Notes: generated from the letters alone by a model not told the origin. 64,000 nucleotides of DNA from Xylanibacter ruminicola Ga6B6 (GCF_000687715.1 NZ_JHXD01000015.1:1-64000); one strand, 5' to 3'. Positions 1 to 8,557 are shown, counted from the stretch's first letter. A program made the numbers and translations.

Positions 1-59
1 CCTTCTTTCTCTTTGTCAAACTTAAGCAGTCGCTCAACTGCCTTAACTTTAAGTGCCAT
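1..59 (-). CDS. HU-like DNA-binding protein, N-terminal fragment
   Basis: Only the first 19 codons are inside the window; they read MALKVKAVERLLKFDKEKE, the start typical of the HU-like (DNABII-related) proteins of Bacteroidales that carry K/R-rich beginnings such as the complete copy at 36544. The gene runs leftward out of the window. It has a -7 box at 223-230 and a long leader of about 160 nt containing a 10-bp hairpin, which matches the long leader of the second HU-like gene. Family assignment rests on 19 residues plus the shared upstream architecture, so it is likely but not proven. Confidence 0.6.
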   Translation of the reverse strand, partial: MALKVKAVERLLKFDKEKE

Positions 60-147
60 AATTTTGTTTTAAATAAAAGGGTTTGTTAAAATCTTTCCTT
101 TTCCTTAAAACCTTTTTCTTAGTCGTGTTTGAGCGGGTGTAGCCATC

Positions 148-180
148 AAAAATTTTCTGATAGGCCTACTGAAAATTTTT
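148..180. repeat. Hairpin in the leader of the HU-like gene
   Basis: A perfect 10-bp inverted repeat (AAAAATTTTC at 148-157, GAAAATTTTT at 171-180) with a 13-nt loop lies between the predicted transcription start and the start codon at 59. It could be a leader structure; no function is shown by the sequence. Confidence 0.5.
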
Positions 181-222
181 ATATGGCTTGAACGCTCTTT
201 TTGCTGCCTTTCAACAACATTG

Positions 223-230
223 CAAAGGTA
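223..230 (-). promoter_or_regulatory. -7 promoter box for the left HU-like gene
   Basis: TACCTTTG on the minus strand matches the Bacteroidetes TAnnTTTG box. It lies 77 bp from the nearest octamer of the nested palindrome at 308-466, almost the same gap as at the second HU-like gene. Confidence 0.65.
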
Positions 231-307
231 CAAAAATAATTTGAATTGTGCAAATATTTTGGTGGTTATTTTAGATTATATAACGACATTTTTTTGTCTG
301 ATGATGG

Positions 308-466
308 TTTTCCACTTTTCCACTTTTCCACTTGTAACAGGAAGGTTTTGCGATACTCGCAAAACTCTCTTATAAGATATTATATATATTATAATATATA
401 TAATATATATAATAGGTAATCACAACAACTTAAAAACCTTCCTGTTACAAGTGGAAAAGTGGAAAA
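308..466. repeat. Nested palindrome: octamer arrays around an AT-only core
   Basis: TTTTCCAC occurs three times in tandem at 308-331 and GTGGAAAA twice at 451-466. Together with an adjacent 18-bp segment they form a perfect 34-bp inverted repeat (316-349 and 433-466). At its centre is a perfect 26-bp palindrome made only of A and T (379-404); the two symmetry axes differ by about half a base pair. The whole can fold as one long hairpin or cruciform. It fills the gap between the stop of the sulfatase maturase (483) and the HU-like promoter. It may also terminate transcription, but lies in a place analogous to the repeat upstream of the HU-like gene at 36544. Confidence 0.85.
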
Positions 467-482
467 CTGCAAAAGTAACTCC

Positions 483-1649
483 CTATTTTTTTGTTTTGAT
501 TTTCTGCGAAATGTAGCGGAAAAACATTTTGTAGCCGGGGCATAGGTAGTTGCGGCGTTCTGGACCGTTAAGGGTGATGCGCTCTACCAGGCGATCCTTG
601 GGGCAACCACCGAAACAGAGGTGGGCTACATCGCAATGCAGACAGGCGGAGGGCAGGCTGTCGAGTTTATACTCGCCAAACTTGCGGTTGGTTTGCATCA
701 TATCGTGGAGCGAACCCTGCAGGATGTTGCCAATGCGATACTCGGGAAACACATAGCGATCGCAACGGTACAGGTCGCCATTCTTCTCAATCACACCACA
801 ATGGCCGCAAACGGATTCGTGAACACACAAACCGGCTGGGCGGTGGGTAAGGTTGCCAATGGCTGCCTCGATAACCTGCACGTACTTGCGACCTACATCA
901 CGGCGGCTCCACTCATCGAATACGGTACAGAGGAACTTGCCGTAGGCTTCGGGTTGCACAGAGAAGGGGGCCAGGTTGCGAGGCTGATGGCTATAGATGC
1001 CTGGGGGCAAAGCCACATTCTTATGGCTATCATTAAGCGGCAGGCTCTCGACAACTGGCAAAAACTGCATGTAGTTGCTAAAGCCTCGCAGAAACTGATA
1101 CACCTCGGCAGCATGTGTGGCGTTGGCGGCATTAACGGTGGTAAGGGTATTGAAGTCGACACCGTGTTTCAACAGCAGGTCGAGACCGTGCATGGTGCGA
1201 CTGAAGGTTCCCTCGCCCCGTGCGTCCTTGCGATAGATGTTGTGCAGATGTTCGGGACCATCGATACTGATGCCGATACGGAACTGGTGATTGCGGAAGA
1301 ACTGGCACCACTCGTCGGTAAGCAGCGTGCCGTTGGTTTGCAACGTATTCAGTATGTGGCGGCCCTCGCCGTATTTCTGTTGCAGCGCCATGGCCCGCTC
1401 AAAAAAGGGAATGCCGCACATAGTGGGCTCGCCACCATGCCAGGCAAACTCTATCTCGGCATACCGACCGTGGATATCAATCACCTGACGGATATAGTTC
1501 TCGAGCACCTCATCCGTCATAAGCGAAGGGCCAGCGGCATAGCCACTACCCTTCGCTAAATAATAACAGTACTGGCATCGCAGGTTGCAAGCCGCACCAA
1601 TGGGCTTTACCTCGATGGCATAGTGTCGCAAGTCGTCACTACTGGTCAT
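483..1649 (-). CDS. Anaerobic sulfatase-maturating enzyme (radical SAM)
   Basis: 388 aa. Oxidises the active-site Cys or Ser of a sulfatase to formylglycine in the cytoplasm using S-adenosylmethionine. The radical-SAM cluster motif CxxxCxxC is at C21, C25, C28 (CNLRCQYC), and the C-terminal part has two Cys-rich stretches (CGHCG near residue 280, CLHCDVAHLCFGGC near 335) typical of the SPASM domain with two extra 4Fe-4S clusters. It overlaps the 3' end of the sulfatase gene by 11 bp (sulfatase stop at 1639, this start at 1649), so the two are translationally linked. The target is very probably the neighbouring Ser-type sulfatase, which fits anSME activity on Ser sites. Confidence 0.93.
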   Translation of the reverse strand: MTSSDDLRHYAIEVKPIGAACNLRCQYCYYLAKGSGYAAGPSLMTDEVLENYIRQVIDIHGRYAEIEFAWHGGEPTMCGIPFFERAMALQQKYGEGRHILNTLQTNGTLLTDEWCQFFRNHQFRIGISIDGPEHLHNIYRKDARGEGTFSRTMHGLDLLLKHGVDFNTLTTVNAANATHAAEVYQFLRGFSNYMQFLPVVESLPLNDSHKNVALPPGIYSHQPRNLAPFSVQPEAYGKFLCTVFDEWSRRDVGRKYVQVIEAAIGNLTHRPAGLCVHESVCGHCGVIEKNGDLYRCDRYVFPEYRIGNILQGSLHDMMQTNRKFGEYKLDSLPSACLHCDVAHLCFGGCPKDRLVERITLNGPERRNYLCPGYKMFFRYISQKIKTKK

Positions 1650-3294
1650 ACTTATTCTTATCGTACATTTCTACACCGCCCTTATAGCCTTTCTTGGTTT
1701 CGCTACCATCGTCGGTACCAATCTCGCGCTGTATCAGGGCGTTCAGCTTCTGGTTCATCTGCTCTACCAGTTGCTGGTTGGCGTTATTATCCTTGGGCCA
1801 TGCCAGGTTCTCGGTCTCGTCGGTACCGCACATCAGCAGCTCTACATCGTTGTCGGCCCACAAGGCTTCGTAATCGGCTGGTGTGTTGAACTTAACTGGT
1901 GCAAAGTAACGGGCAAACTTATAATCGGGGGTGATGATACCACGTACAAAACCGCGCTTGTTCATATCGGCACGATAGGCAGGCTTCAGGCTGGGATTCA
2001 TCACGTAGTCGCCATCAATCATGGATATCATCTCGAAACAGAACAGGGCACCCTCGCTGTTACGGATGTCGGTAGCGGGATTCTTCACAGCAGGCATAAG
2101 CGAGTGGCCGTGGAGCTCCTGAGTGATAGCACTAAACTGCTGCACGTTGCCAGCTGTAGCAATATCAACAAATGTGGGTGCCAGGTCGAGATGCGAGGTA
2201 AGGTTGTAACAATGGCGACCGCCCTTCATCTCGGGGTGATAGATAATCAGGGGAACGTGGATGTTGTTCTCGTAGATATTACCACCCTTACCCTTCAAGC
2301 CGTGTTCGCCTTGCATCTCACCATGATCGCTGGTGTAGATAACGATGGAATTATTAAGCAGTCCGGCTTTTTCGAGATACTTGAGCAGCACCAGCATGTG
2401 GTTGTCTTCATCCTGGATGGTGTTAAAGTAATAGTCGCGGAAGGTGTGCCACCCTGTGCTGTCGGTTGGCGATGGACCTACCCAGTCCTGCCACTGCTTG
2501 TTGTACTCCTTATGTGCAGCAGGGCGACCAGGTTTGTCGAACGACTCGTTCCACGATGCAGGAACAGGCACATTGTAGCTCTTTTTATAAACAGGATCGT
2601 CGGGTGCAGGTGTAGCCTCGCCTGCGATGTACGTGCCCGGTGTTTCGTTAAAGTACATGATATCGTGCGGGTTCAGGAAGTTTACAGCCAGGAAGAAACT
2701 CTGGCCGTCGTTGTTCAGCTGCTTACCTTTGTTTTTCAGCCAGTCGATGGCATGGTCGGCAATGGTGCCATCCTCTTTATAGCCCTCCCAAACCGAACCG
2801 TACATATCACCTTCGGTCCAGTCGCTAAAGCCGTACTCCTCAAGCGACTCGGTATCTTCAGAAATGTGCCACTTACCCTTAAAGGCGGTATAGTAGCCGG
2901 CATCGCGCAACATATCGCCTACGGTAGGCAGGTCGCGCGACATATCGTTTACAAAGGCATAGTTGGTGTTATCCAGCATACAGGTTTCGGTGATGTGGCG
3001 GCCGGTGTAGATAACCGAGCGACTTGATGTGGAAACATTGGCACAGGCGTAGTGCTTCTCGAATGTGGTACCCATCTGGCGCAGGCGTTCGCGAGCGGCA
3101 TAGTCGCTACCAGCAGGATACTGCTCCATGTAGGCCTCCTGGTCGGTAGTGATAAAGATGATGTTGTACTTGCCGTCGGCATTAGGCGTAGGCGTGATTT
3201 TGTTTGCAGGGTTGTCGGTCGCATCCAAACAACCAGCCAGGAGTGCACTTGTAGGTAGCAGCACCAGCGTTTTCTGAATGTTTTGTTTGTTCAT
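1639..3294 (-). CDS. Ser-type sulfatase lipoprotein (S1 family)
   Basis: 551 aa. Hydrolyses a sulfate ester, probably on a host or plant glycan; the substrate cannot be read from the sequence. A lipobox (LLAGC, C22) predicts export and lipid anchoring. Metal-binding residues are seen at NIIFITTDQE (D51) and SDHGEMQGEHG (near 330). The formylglycine site reads S88-T-S-S-R92, so Ser is the residue to be converted, and the usual Pro/Ala of the C/S-x-P/A-x-R signature is Ser here. The gene lies between a 43-aa membrane peptide (3 bp upstream) and its maturase (11-bp overlap), all read from one promoter near 3460. Confidence 0.92.
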   Translation of the reverse strand: MNKQNIQKTLVLLPTSALLAGCLDATDNPANKITPTPNADGKYNIIFITTDQEAYMEQYPAGSDYAARERLRQMGTTFEKHYACANVSTSSRSVIYTGRHITETCMLDNTNYAFVNDMSRDLPTVGDMLRDAGYYTAFKGKWHISEDTESLEEYGFSDWTEGDMYGSVWEGYKEDGTIADHAIDWLKNKGKQLNNDGQSFFLAVNFLNPHDIMYFNETPGTYIAGEATPAPDDPVYKKSYNVPVPASWNESFDKPGRPAAHKEYNKQWQDWVGPSPTDSTGWHTFRDYYFNTIQDEDNHMLVLLKYLEKAGLLNNSIVIYTSDHGEMQGEHGLKGKGGNIYENNIHVPLIIYHPEMKGGRHCYNLTSHLDLAPTFVDIATAGNVQQFSAITQELHGHSLMPAVKNPATDIRNSEGALFCFEMISMIDGDYVMNPSLKPAYRADMNKRGFVRGIITPDYKFARYFAPVKFNTPADYEALWADNDVELLMCGTDETENLAWPKDNNANQQLVEQMNQKLNALIQREIGTDDGSETKKGYKGGVEMYDKNKYDQ

Positions 3295-3297
3295 TAT

Positions 3298-3429
3298 CTA
3301 TAGTTTTTTAGAGGTTAAATCATGGCGATCCTTAGAACTGAAAAAACTGTTTACCTTATATAAAAGGTAAAATACGATAACGGCGGTAACGCCGAAAAGT
3401 ACGTAAAGCAGAATCTCTAAAGCCATCAT
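3298..3429 (-). CDS. Small predicted membrane peptide upstream of the sulfatase (43 aa)
   Basis: ATG at 3427-3429 (a second ATG follows directly) gives a 43-residue protein: a hydrophobic helix (residues 4-24, LEILLYVLFGVTAVIVFYLL) followed by a charged Lys/Ser-rich tail. The stop is 3 bp before the sulfatase ATG, and the start is about 21 nt after the expected transcription start of a good -7 box at 3458-3465. The tight spacing suggests translational coupling. It is not a signal peptide of the sulfatase, which has its own. I recognise no family. It could be a small membrane partner or a coupling leader peptide. Confidence 0.55.
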   Translation of the reverse strand: MMALEILLYVLFGVTAVIVFYLLYKVNSFFSSKDRHDLTSKKL

Positions 3430-3457
3430 ACGCGTAATTAATATAAGTTAGCGGGTG

Positions 3458-3465
3458 CAAAGATA
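3458..3465 (-). promoter_or_regulatory. -7 box for the sulfatase operon
   Basis: TATCTTTG on the minus strand, about 28 nt upstream of the start of the 43-aa peptide gene. Places transcription start near 3451 and supports one transcript for peptide, sulfatase and maturase. Confidence 0.65.
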
Positions 3466-3565
3466 CACACGACAGCCGAAAACGGCCTTTCCCCTCGCCA
3501 AAAATACGATGAAAGGAAAGCAAAAATACGCCAAGAGGAAAGAAATACGCTGAGAGGAAAGACGA

Positions 3566-4708
3566 CTACCCGCGCTGGCGATAGGCCGATGGCGACTGTT
3601 TTCCTAACTGCTTGAAGGCTTTGGTCATCGAGGCTGGCGACGAGAAACCACACTGTTCGGCTATCACCAGCAGGCGCTCGTCGGGACGGGCGGTTATCAG
3701 GCTGATAGCATGGCGCACACGGTGCTGACAGATCATATCGTAGAACGACTGGTAGCCGCTGCGACGTATCACCTCGGAGAGATAGGTGGCATTGGTGCCC
3801 AGGCGTGCAGTAAGCGTATCGCTGGTGATATGCTGCTCGGTAAAAATACGCTCCTTGGTAAGCAGAAGGTCGAGTTTCTCGCTTAACTGTTCAAAGCGCT
3901 CATCGGTTAAACGGAAGTTGCCAGCGGCAGGGGCAGTTTCGGGCTCATCGTCGGTAACAGGTCGGGCTGTGCGCTCGGATGGGGCCGCGTAAGGCTGTCG
4001 CCAGGGGTTAAGGGTAAAAATGCAGAACCAGATGTTCATACCGGTAAAGATCACATCGCGTACGGCTTTTACGATGGCATTATCGGCATAGAAGTTGATG
4101 GCCATCAGCACACAGATACACGTGGGCAGCCACTGGATGTACTGCGCAAAGCGTACGGGGAAATCGTCGCTATCGGCGTAGATATCCTCGTTGGCACGGC
4201 GTACAGCCTGACCAATCCTCAACGCCATGCGTACCGACAAAACGAAATAGGCGGCAAACACCACACTAACGGCAGCAAACGCCCACGGACGATAGCTGCC
4301 AGGCATACTGATAATACCCACCGCCTGCAGCAGCAACGGGACCAGCACGATGGCACCAGGCAGAAACAGCCAGTAGCCTTTCTTATCAAGCATGCAATTA
4401 CACGATGAATGGCCTGCCGCAAAGAAATAACCATGGCACATCACCAGCATCTGCAGCGAGAAGAACAGCACGGCAAAGGCGTTGACATACAGCAGGGCAT
4501 CGGCATCGCCCACCTGCAACAGGTAGGGCAGCTCCATAATCTGCATCAGGTACAGCACACCTACCGACCGCTGGGCAGGAAACAGCTCGTGGAAATGCGC
4601 GTTGTAGGCTTTGGGGCGATAGTACCACTTAAGAATCCATCCGTACAGGTTGGTGAGGATAAACGCCAGGTTGACTGCAAACAGTAGTAAATATTGAGTT
4701 GTAGGCAT
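3566..4708 (-). CDS. Membrane-anchored AraC-family regulator
   Basis: 380 aa. The N-terminal about 240 residues hold several hydrophobic helices (for example MPTTQYLLLFAVNLAFILTN and LLYVNAFAVLFFSLQMLV), then a linker rich in acidic residues and a C-terminal AraC-type helix-turn-helix domain (about 280-380; LTARLGTNATYLSEVI, then VIAEQCGFSSPASMTKAFK). Such proteins sense a signal through the membrane part and bind DNA. The gene starts 33 bp after the stop of the EamA exporter gene and no -7 box is seen in that gap, so the two are probably one transcript and the regulator may control that operon. Confidence 0.85.
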   Translation of the reverse strand: MPTTQYLLLFAVNLAFILTNLYGWILKWYYRPKAYNAHFHELFPAQRSVGVLYLMQIMELPYLLQVGDADALLYVNAFAVLFFSLQMLVMCHGYFFAAGHSSCNCMLDKKGYWLFLPGAIVLVPLLLQAVGIISMPGSYRPWAFAAVSVVFAAYFVLSVRMALRIGQAVRRANEDIYADSDDFPVRFAQYIQWLPTCICVLMAINFYADNAIVKAVRDVIFTGMNIWFCIFTLNPWRQPYAAPSERTARPVTDDEPETAPAAGNFRLTDERFEQLSEKLDLLLTKERIFTEQHITSDTLTARLGTNATYLSEVIRRSGYQSFYDMICQHRVRHAISLITARPDERLLVIAEQCGFSSPASMTKAFKQLGKQSPSAYRQRG

Positions 4709-4741
4709 AAGGTTATGAGTTTTGTTTGTTATTGTTTGATG

Positions 4742-5674
4742 TTACACTTTTCCTTTATTAATAATGTATATACCTGCCGTGGTGAGGGTGGCGGCCAGGA
4801 TGTACTTAGGCAGGAAGGGCTCGCCCAGACAAAGGCACGAGGTAACGGCACCTACCACAGGGATGAGCGAGTTCCAGATGGCTATTTTGCCTACGGGATT
4901 GCAGGTCAGGAGTTTGTTGTAGAGGGCAAAGCCGATGGTAGAGATGCCAATCAGCATGAGCAGATAGAACAAGCCCAGCAGGGTTACATGGGGCAGTGTG
5001 CCTCCCAGCAGCAAGCCGGGGATAATGAGCAGGGCACCACCGATACCTAAGCTGTAGCCCGTACCTACAAATACATCAACACGTTTGTTGACGCCTCGTG
5101 TCATCAGTCCCGCAAAGGCACCGCACAGAGCATTGAGTATAATCATACCGTCGCCCAGCAGGGTGAACGAACCACTAACCTCGCCCCCTAAGTTAAGCGA
5201 CAGGATACCACCAAAGCCGATGGTACAGCCTAGGATTTTACGGGTAGTGAGTTTATCGCTCTTAAAGAACAGACAGGCCAACAACACCAGCGTAAACACG
5301 CTGAGCGAATTAAGGATGGCGGCACGACTGCCCTGACTATGCGACAAGCCGATATAGAAAGCGGCGTAATGCAGCGTAGTATTAAGTAAGGTGAAACCTA
5401 ACAGAAACAAAGCACTACCTATGAGATTTGGTTTGGCAGCCTCCTTGAACTGGAACGAGCGATGGGTGAAACGGGCTATCGAAAGGATGATGAGTCCCGA
5501 GATACAGAAGCGGATGCCGGCAAACAGCATCTTACTGCCCGTCATGTCGGCAGTAATCCCGAACTCGGCAAAACCCAGTTTGATAAACGGATAAGCCCAT
5601 CCCCACAGAAACGCTGCGGTAAATGCCATAAGGGCAGCCCAAACAGGACGCTGGAAGATACTTTGTTGTGTCAT
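4742..5674 (-). CDS. EamA/DMT-family transporter
   Basis: 310 aa. An integral membrane exporter of the drug/metabolite superfamily with about ten hydrophobic segments and the two EamA repeats (WAALMAFTAAFLWGWAYPFI near the start; FTLLGDGMIILNALCGAFAGL near the middle). The start is set at MTQQSIFQ (ATG at 5672-5674): the reading frame is open further upstream, but that part is translated repeat DNA and lies beyond the -7 box TATCTTTG at 5683-5690. With the box only 8 bp from the ATG, the message has almost no leader. Substrate unknown. Confidence 0.88.
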   Translation of the reverse strand: MTQQSIFQRPVWAALMAFTAAFLWGWAYPFIKLGFAEFGITADMTGSKMLFAGIRFCISGLIILSIARFTHRSFQFKEAAKPNLIGSALFLLGFTLLNTTLHYAAFYIGLSHSQGSRAAILNSLSVFTLVLLACLFFKSDKLTTRKILGCTIGFGGILSLNLGGEVSGSFTLLGDGMIILNALCGAFAGLMTRGVNKRVDVFVGTGYSLGIGGALLIIPGLLLGGTLPHVTLLGLFYLLMLIGISTIGFALYNKLLTCNPVGKIAIWNSLIPVVGAVTSCLCLGEPFLPKYILAATLTTAGIYIINKGKV

Positions 5675-5682
5675 ATAGGATG

Positions 5683-5782
5683 CAAAGATAAATGTTTTGG
5701 CACGAATTTCACGAATTAACACGAAAAAATTAATAAATTCGCGCAAATTCGTGTAATTCGTGCCTGATTTTTTGTATTTTTG
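5683..5782. promoter_or_regulatory. Divergent promoters of eamA-like and patatin genes
   Basis: Minus-strand TATCTTTG (5683-5690) and plus-strand TATTTTTG (5775-5782) face away from each other. The palindromic repeat at 5699-5764 lies exactly between them, so both upstream promoter regions are inside the repeat. Confidence 0.65.
5699..5764. repeat. CACGAATT palindromic repeat, copy A (66 bp)
   Basis: Begins GGCACGAATTTC and ends AATTCGTGCC; each arm holds about three CACGAATT-like units in opposite orientation. A shorter relative of the two identical 77-bp copies around rpiB (24173-24249, 24719-24795). Looks like an intergenic REP/MITE-type family. Confidence 0.85.
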
Positions 5783-5804
5783 TCGCGGAATTAGAATGAT
5801 TGCA

Positions 5805-6683
5805 ATGAACAAACAGGATACAGAAACAAACACAAAGCGTGATGTGGCTCTGGTATTATCGAGTGGTGGTGCCCGCGGACTGGCACATATCGGTGCCATC
5901 GAAGAACTGCTGAACGAGGGGTATCATATCACCTCGATAGCTGGCTGCTCGATGGGTGCGCTAATAGGTGGTGTGTATGCAGCAGGCAAGCTGGAGGACT
6001 TCAGAGAGTGGATGAAAAGCATCGACCGCAAGAAAATGCTGGAGCTGACAGATTTCTCGTTCAGCCTGAACCATCTGGTAAAAGGCAGCCGTATTATCGA
6101 AGCCATCATGGAGTTTGTACCCGATGTGCCGATTGAGGAGCTGCCCATACCCTACTGCGCTGTAGCTACCGACTGGATATCGGGCAAGGAGGTGGTGTTC
6201 CGAAAAGGCAGTTTGTTCGAGGCTATCCGCGCCTCGATCTCGCTACCTACCTTTTACGAGCCTGTTCGCCGCGATGGCATGATACTGATTGACGGTGGCG
6301 TTACCAACCCCATACCCCTTAACCGTGTGGAGCGCCACGAGGGCGACCTGCTGGTAGGCATCGACGTGAGCGGGCACGACTACAAAGCACAGTGGGAGAT
6401 ACAGCAGGAACTGACCGAGAAGCGCAAACGCAGCACCTCGCTGTCGCAACAGATACTGAACCGATTACTGCCCGACCACCTCGACTTTAACTATTACACC
6501 ATGCTGTCGCGCGTAAGTTCGCTGATGATACGTCAGAACTCATTGCTGATGGCCCAGCTAACCAAGCCCGATGTGCTGGTGGACATACAGATGGCCCGTT
6601 ACGGCGGGTTCGACTACGACAAATCGGAAAAACTGATTGCCATAGGCCGACAAAAAACACGCCAAACTTTGCTTTCGGTTTAA
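5805..6683 (+). CDS. Patatin-like phospholipase family protein
   Basis: 292 aa from MNKQDTET (an alternative ATG nine bases upstream at 5796 is possible). A Ser-Asp dyad lipid acyl hydrolase: oxyanion-hole motif GGARGLAHIG (21-30), nucleophile elbow GCSMG with S49, and catalytic Asp in DGGVTNPIP (near residue 165). No signal peptide, so probably a cytoplasmic or membrane-associated serine hydrolase. Cellular lipid substrate unknown. Transcribed away from the EamA gene from the box at 5775-5782. Confidence 0.9.
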   Translation: MNKQDTETNTKRDVALVLSSGGARGLAHIGAIEELLNEGYHITSIAGCSMGALIGGVYAAGKLEDFREWMKSIDRKKMLELTDFSFSLNHLVKGSRIIEAIMEFVPDVPIEELPIPYCAVATDWISGKEVVFRKGSLFEAIRASISLPTFYEPVRRDGMILIDGGVTNPIPLNRVERHEGDLLVGIDVSGHDYKAQWEIQQELTEKRKRSTSLSQQILNRLLPDHLDFNYYTMLSRVSSLMIRQNSLLMAQLTKPDVLVDIQMARYGGFDYDKSEKLIAIGRQKTRQTLLSV

Positions 6684-6763
6684 ACCTTTTGCCCCACGCT
6701 ACGTCAATAAATAAACCTGAATATAAAAGGAACCATTAGTTATTATCAACAAAACCAATAATT

Positions 6764-8302
6764 ATGAGAAAACTATTTATGTCTCTCCTGCTCTTTGTAG
6801 CAGCGTCTGCAGGTGCTGCAGAAAATCCAGTTCTAACAATCGAAGGTGGCAAGGTGCAAGGCATCCTGGCCGACGATCATCCCGAAGTTTTTGTGTATCG
6901 TGGCATTCCTTATGCTGCACCTCCTATCAAGGAGAACCGTTGGAAAGCACCACAGCCCATTATTCCCTGGAAGGGTGTGAAGGTTTGCGATACCTTCGGT
7001 CGCCCCAGCTATCAGGCCATCCAGTATACCGGTGGCTACTACACTGAGTGGGGTTATGGTAAGGAGGCTGCCTTTAGCGAGGACTGCCTGTACCTGAACG
7101 TATGGACCAAGGCACCTGGCGATGTAAACAAGAAGCTGCCCGTAGCCCTGTGGATTCACGGTGGTGGCTATCGCGAGGGTTTCGGTTCGGAGCCTGAGTT
7201 CGACGGACAGGAATGGGGTGCCAAGGATGTAGTATTGGTATCTATCAACTACCGTCTGGGTGTATTCGGATTCCTCACCCACCCTGCACTGGCAGCCGAG
7301 AGCCCCAACCACGTATCGGGTAACTATGGTATCCTTGACCAGATTGAGGCCCTGAAATGGATTAAGAAGAATATCGCCCAGTTTGGTGGCGACCCCAATA
7401 ACGTAACTATCTTCGGACAGAGCGCCGGTGGTGGTAGCGTACGTACACTGTGCGAGAGTCCTCTGGCTCGCGGCTTGTTCCACAAGGCTGTGATTATGAG
7501 TGCCCAGGGACTGAGCATTCCCGATGCCAACGGTAACATGATGGGTGGTCGCTACAGTGGCGGTACCGTACAGGAGGCCGAGGCTAACGCCAAGAAGGTG
7601 TTCGACTGGGCTGGACTGACCGACCTGCAAAAGATGCGCGCCGCCAGCACCGAGACCATCTTTGCCCTGCCCACCCTGTACTATCAGGTAAACAACGACG
7701 GACAGCAGCAGGCTGGTGGTTTCCCATTTATGCGCGGACTGCCATTCATGCCTATGATTGATGGCTACGTAAGCGAGAAGAGCTTTGATGATGCTACCCG
7801 CCAGGGCACACTGGCCGACGTACCTTATATGATTGGCTTTACACTGGATGATATGGGTAACATGGCACCCAACATTGCCGAGTTCTGTAAGGTTCGCGAG
7901 CAGAAGGGCGGTAAGGCTTGGGCCTACCAGTTTGCACGTCCATTGCCCGATGATGGCAGTCATCCCGAAGTAACCCAGCGCCTGAAGGGTGCTTTCCACT
8001 CAAGCGACCTGTGGTTTGTATTCAAGAGTCTGAAGCACTGCTGGCGCCCCTGGACTAAGGGCGACTGGGATCTGAGCGAGAAGATGCTTACCGCCTGGAC
8101 CAACTTTGTAAAGTACAGCGATCCTAACGGTCCTAAGGGTGGTGCCTGGACACCTTGCACTGCCAAGAGCACCAAGTTCATGGTATTCAAGCTGGACGAG
8201 AAGGATGCCGAGGCTTCGTTCTTAGGCCAGCCCGAGAAGTCGAAGCTGCCCGCATTCAGCTTCGGTCCTGCTCCTGCACGCCCCGCCGCTACTACTAAAT
8301 AA
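6764..8302 (+). CDS. Type B carboxylesterase (exported)
   Basis: 512 aa. An alpha/beta-hydrolase of the carboxylesterase/cholinesterase family that cleaves carboxylic esters. Signal peptide MRKLFMSLLLFVAASAGAA; family motifs EDCLYLNVW (near 106), the oxyanion loop HGGGY (near 132) and the nucleophile elbow GQSAGGGS (near 220). Length is normal. In Bacteroidales such enzymes often deacylate dietary polysaccharides, but no polysaccharide locus is adjacent here. No -7 box is evident in the 80 bp upstream; an ideal terminator follows (8326-8356). Confidence 0.88.
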   Translation: MRKLFMSLLLFVAASAGAAENPVLTIEGGKVQGILADDHPEVFVYRGIPYAAPPIKENRWKAPQPIIPWKGVKVCDTFGRPSYQAIQYTGGYYTEWGYGKEAAFSEDCLYLNVWTKAPGDVNKKLPVALWIHGGGYREGFGSEPEFDGQEWGAKDVVLVSINYRLGVFGFLTHPALAAESPNHVSGNYGILDQIEALKWIKKNIAQFGGDPNNVTIFGQSAGGGSVRTLCESPLARGLFHKAVIMSAQGLSIPDANGNMMGGRYSGGTVQEAEANAKKVFDWAGLTDLQKMRAASTETIFALPTLYYQVNNDGQQQAGGFPFMRGLPFMPMIDGYVSEKSFDDATRQGTLADVPYMIGFTLDDMGNMAPNIAEFCKVREQKGGKAWAYQFARPLPDDGSHPEVTQRLKGAFHSSDLWFVFKSLKHCWRPWTKGDWDLSEKMLTAWTNFVKYSDPNGPKGGAWTPCTAKSTKFMVFKLDEKDAEASFLGQPEKSKLPAFSFGPAPARPAATTK

Positions 8303-8325
8303 GTATTAAGTATTAACAAACCGAG

Positions 8326-8356
8326 AGTCCGTCTATCCCCGTAGGCGGACTTTTTG
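8326..8356 (+). terminator. Rho-independent terminator after the carboxylesterase
   Basis: Ten-base-pair stem (AGTCCGTCTA / TAGGCGGACT, one G-T pair) followed by TTTTT. Confidence 0.85.
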
Positions 8357-8435
8357 TATCTATGATTGACCTGAATCAATAACATGATTTGTATCAATAA
8401 AAGCGCCGTGCTCGCACACAATTAAATAAAAATGC

Positions 8436-8466
8436 TTGTTTAATTCAAAAAGTCGCCGTACCTTTG
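8436..8466 (+). promoter_or_regulatory. Promoter of the small secreted protein gene
   Basis: TTG at 8436-8438, 20-bp spacer, TACCTTTG at 8459-8466: both elements of the Bacteroidetes promoter at standard spacing. Leader of about 85 nt follows. Confidence 0.75.
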
Positions 8467-8557
8467 CACCGTCAAAAAGAAACAAAGGGTAACAAAAATG
8501 TTTAAAGTAGGCCGACCGTGAAAGGCCGACTGAGTAAAATTAAGAAAGGGTAAAAAG

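Noticed and set aside
308..331. Tandem octamers considered as CRISPR
   Set aside because: Units of 8 bp without spacers and no cas genes.
621..1559. 312-codon plus-strand frame over the sulfatase maturase
   Set aside because: Opposite to a clear radical-SAM protein; no motif or promoter.
5675..5899. N-terminal extension of the EamA gene
   Set aside because: The extension is translated repeat DNA and lies upstream of the gene's own -7 box.
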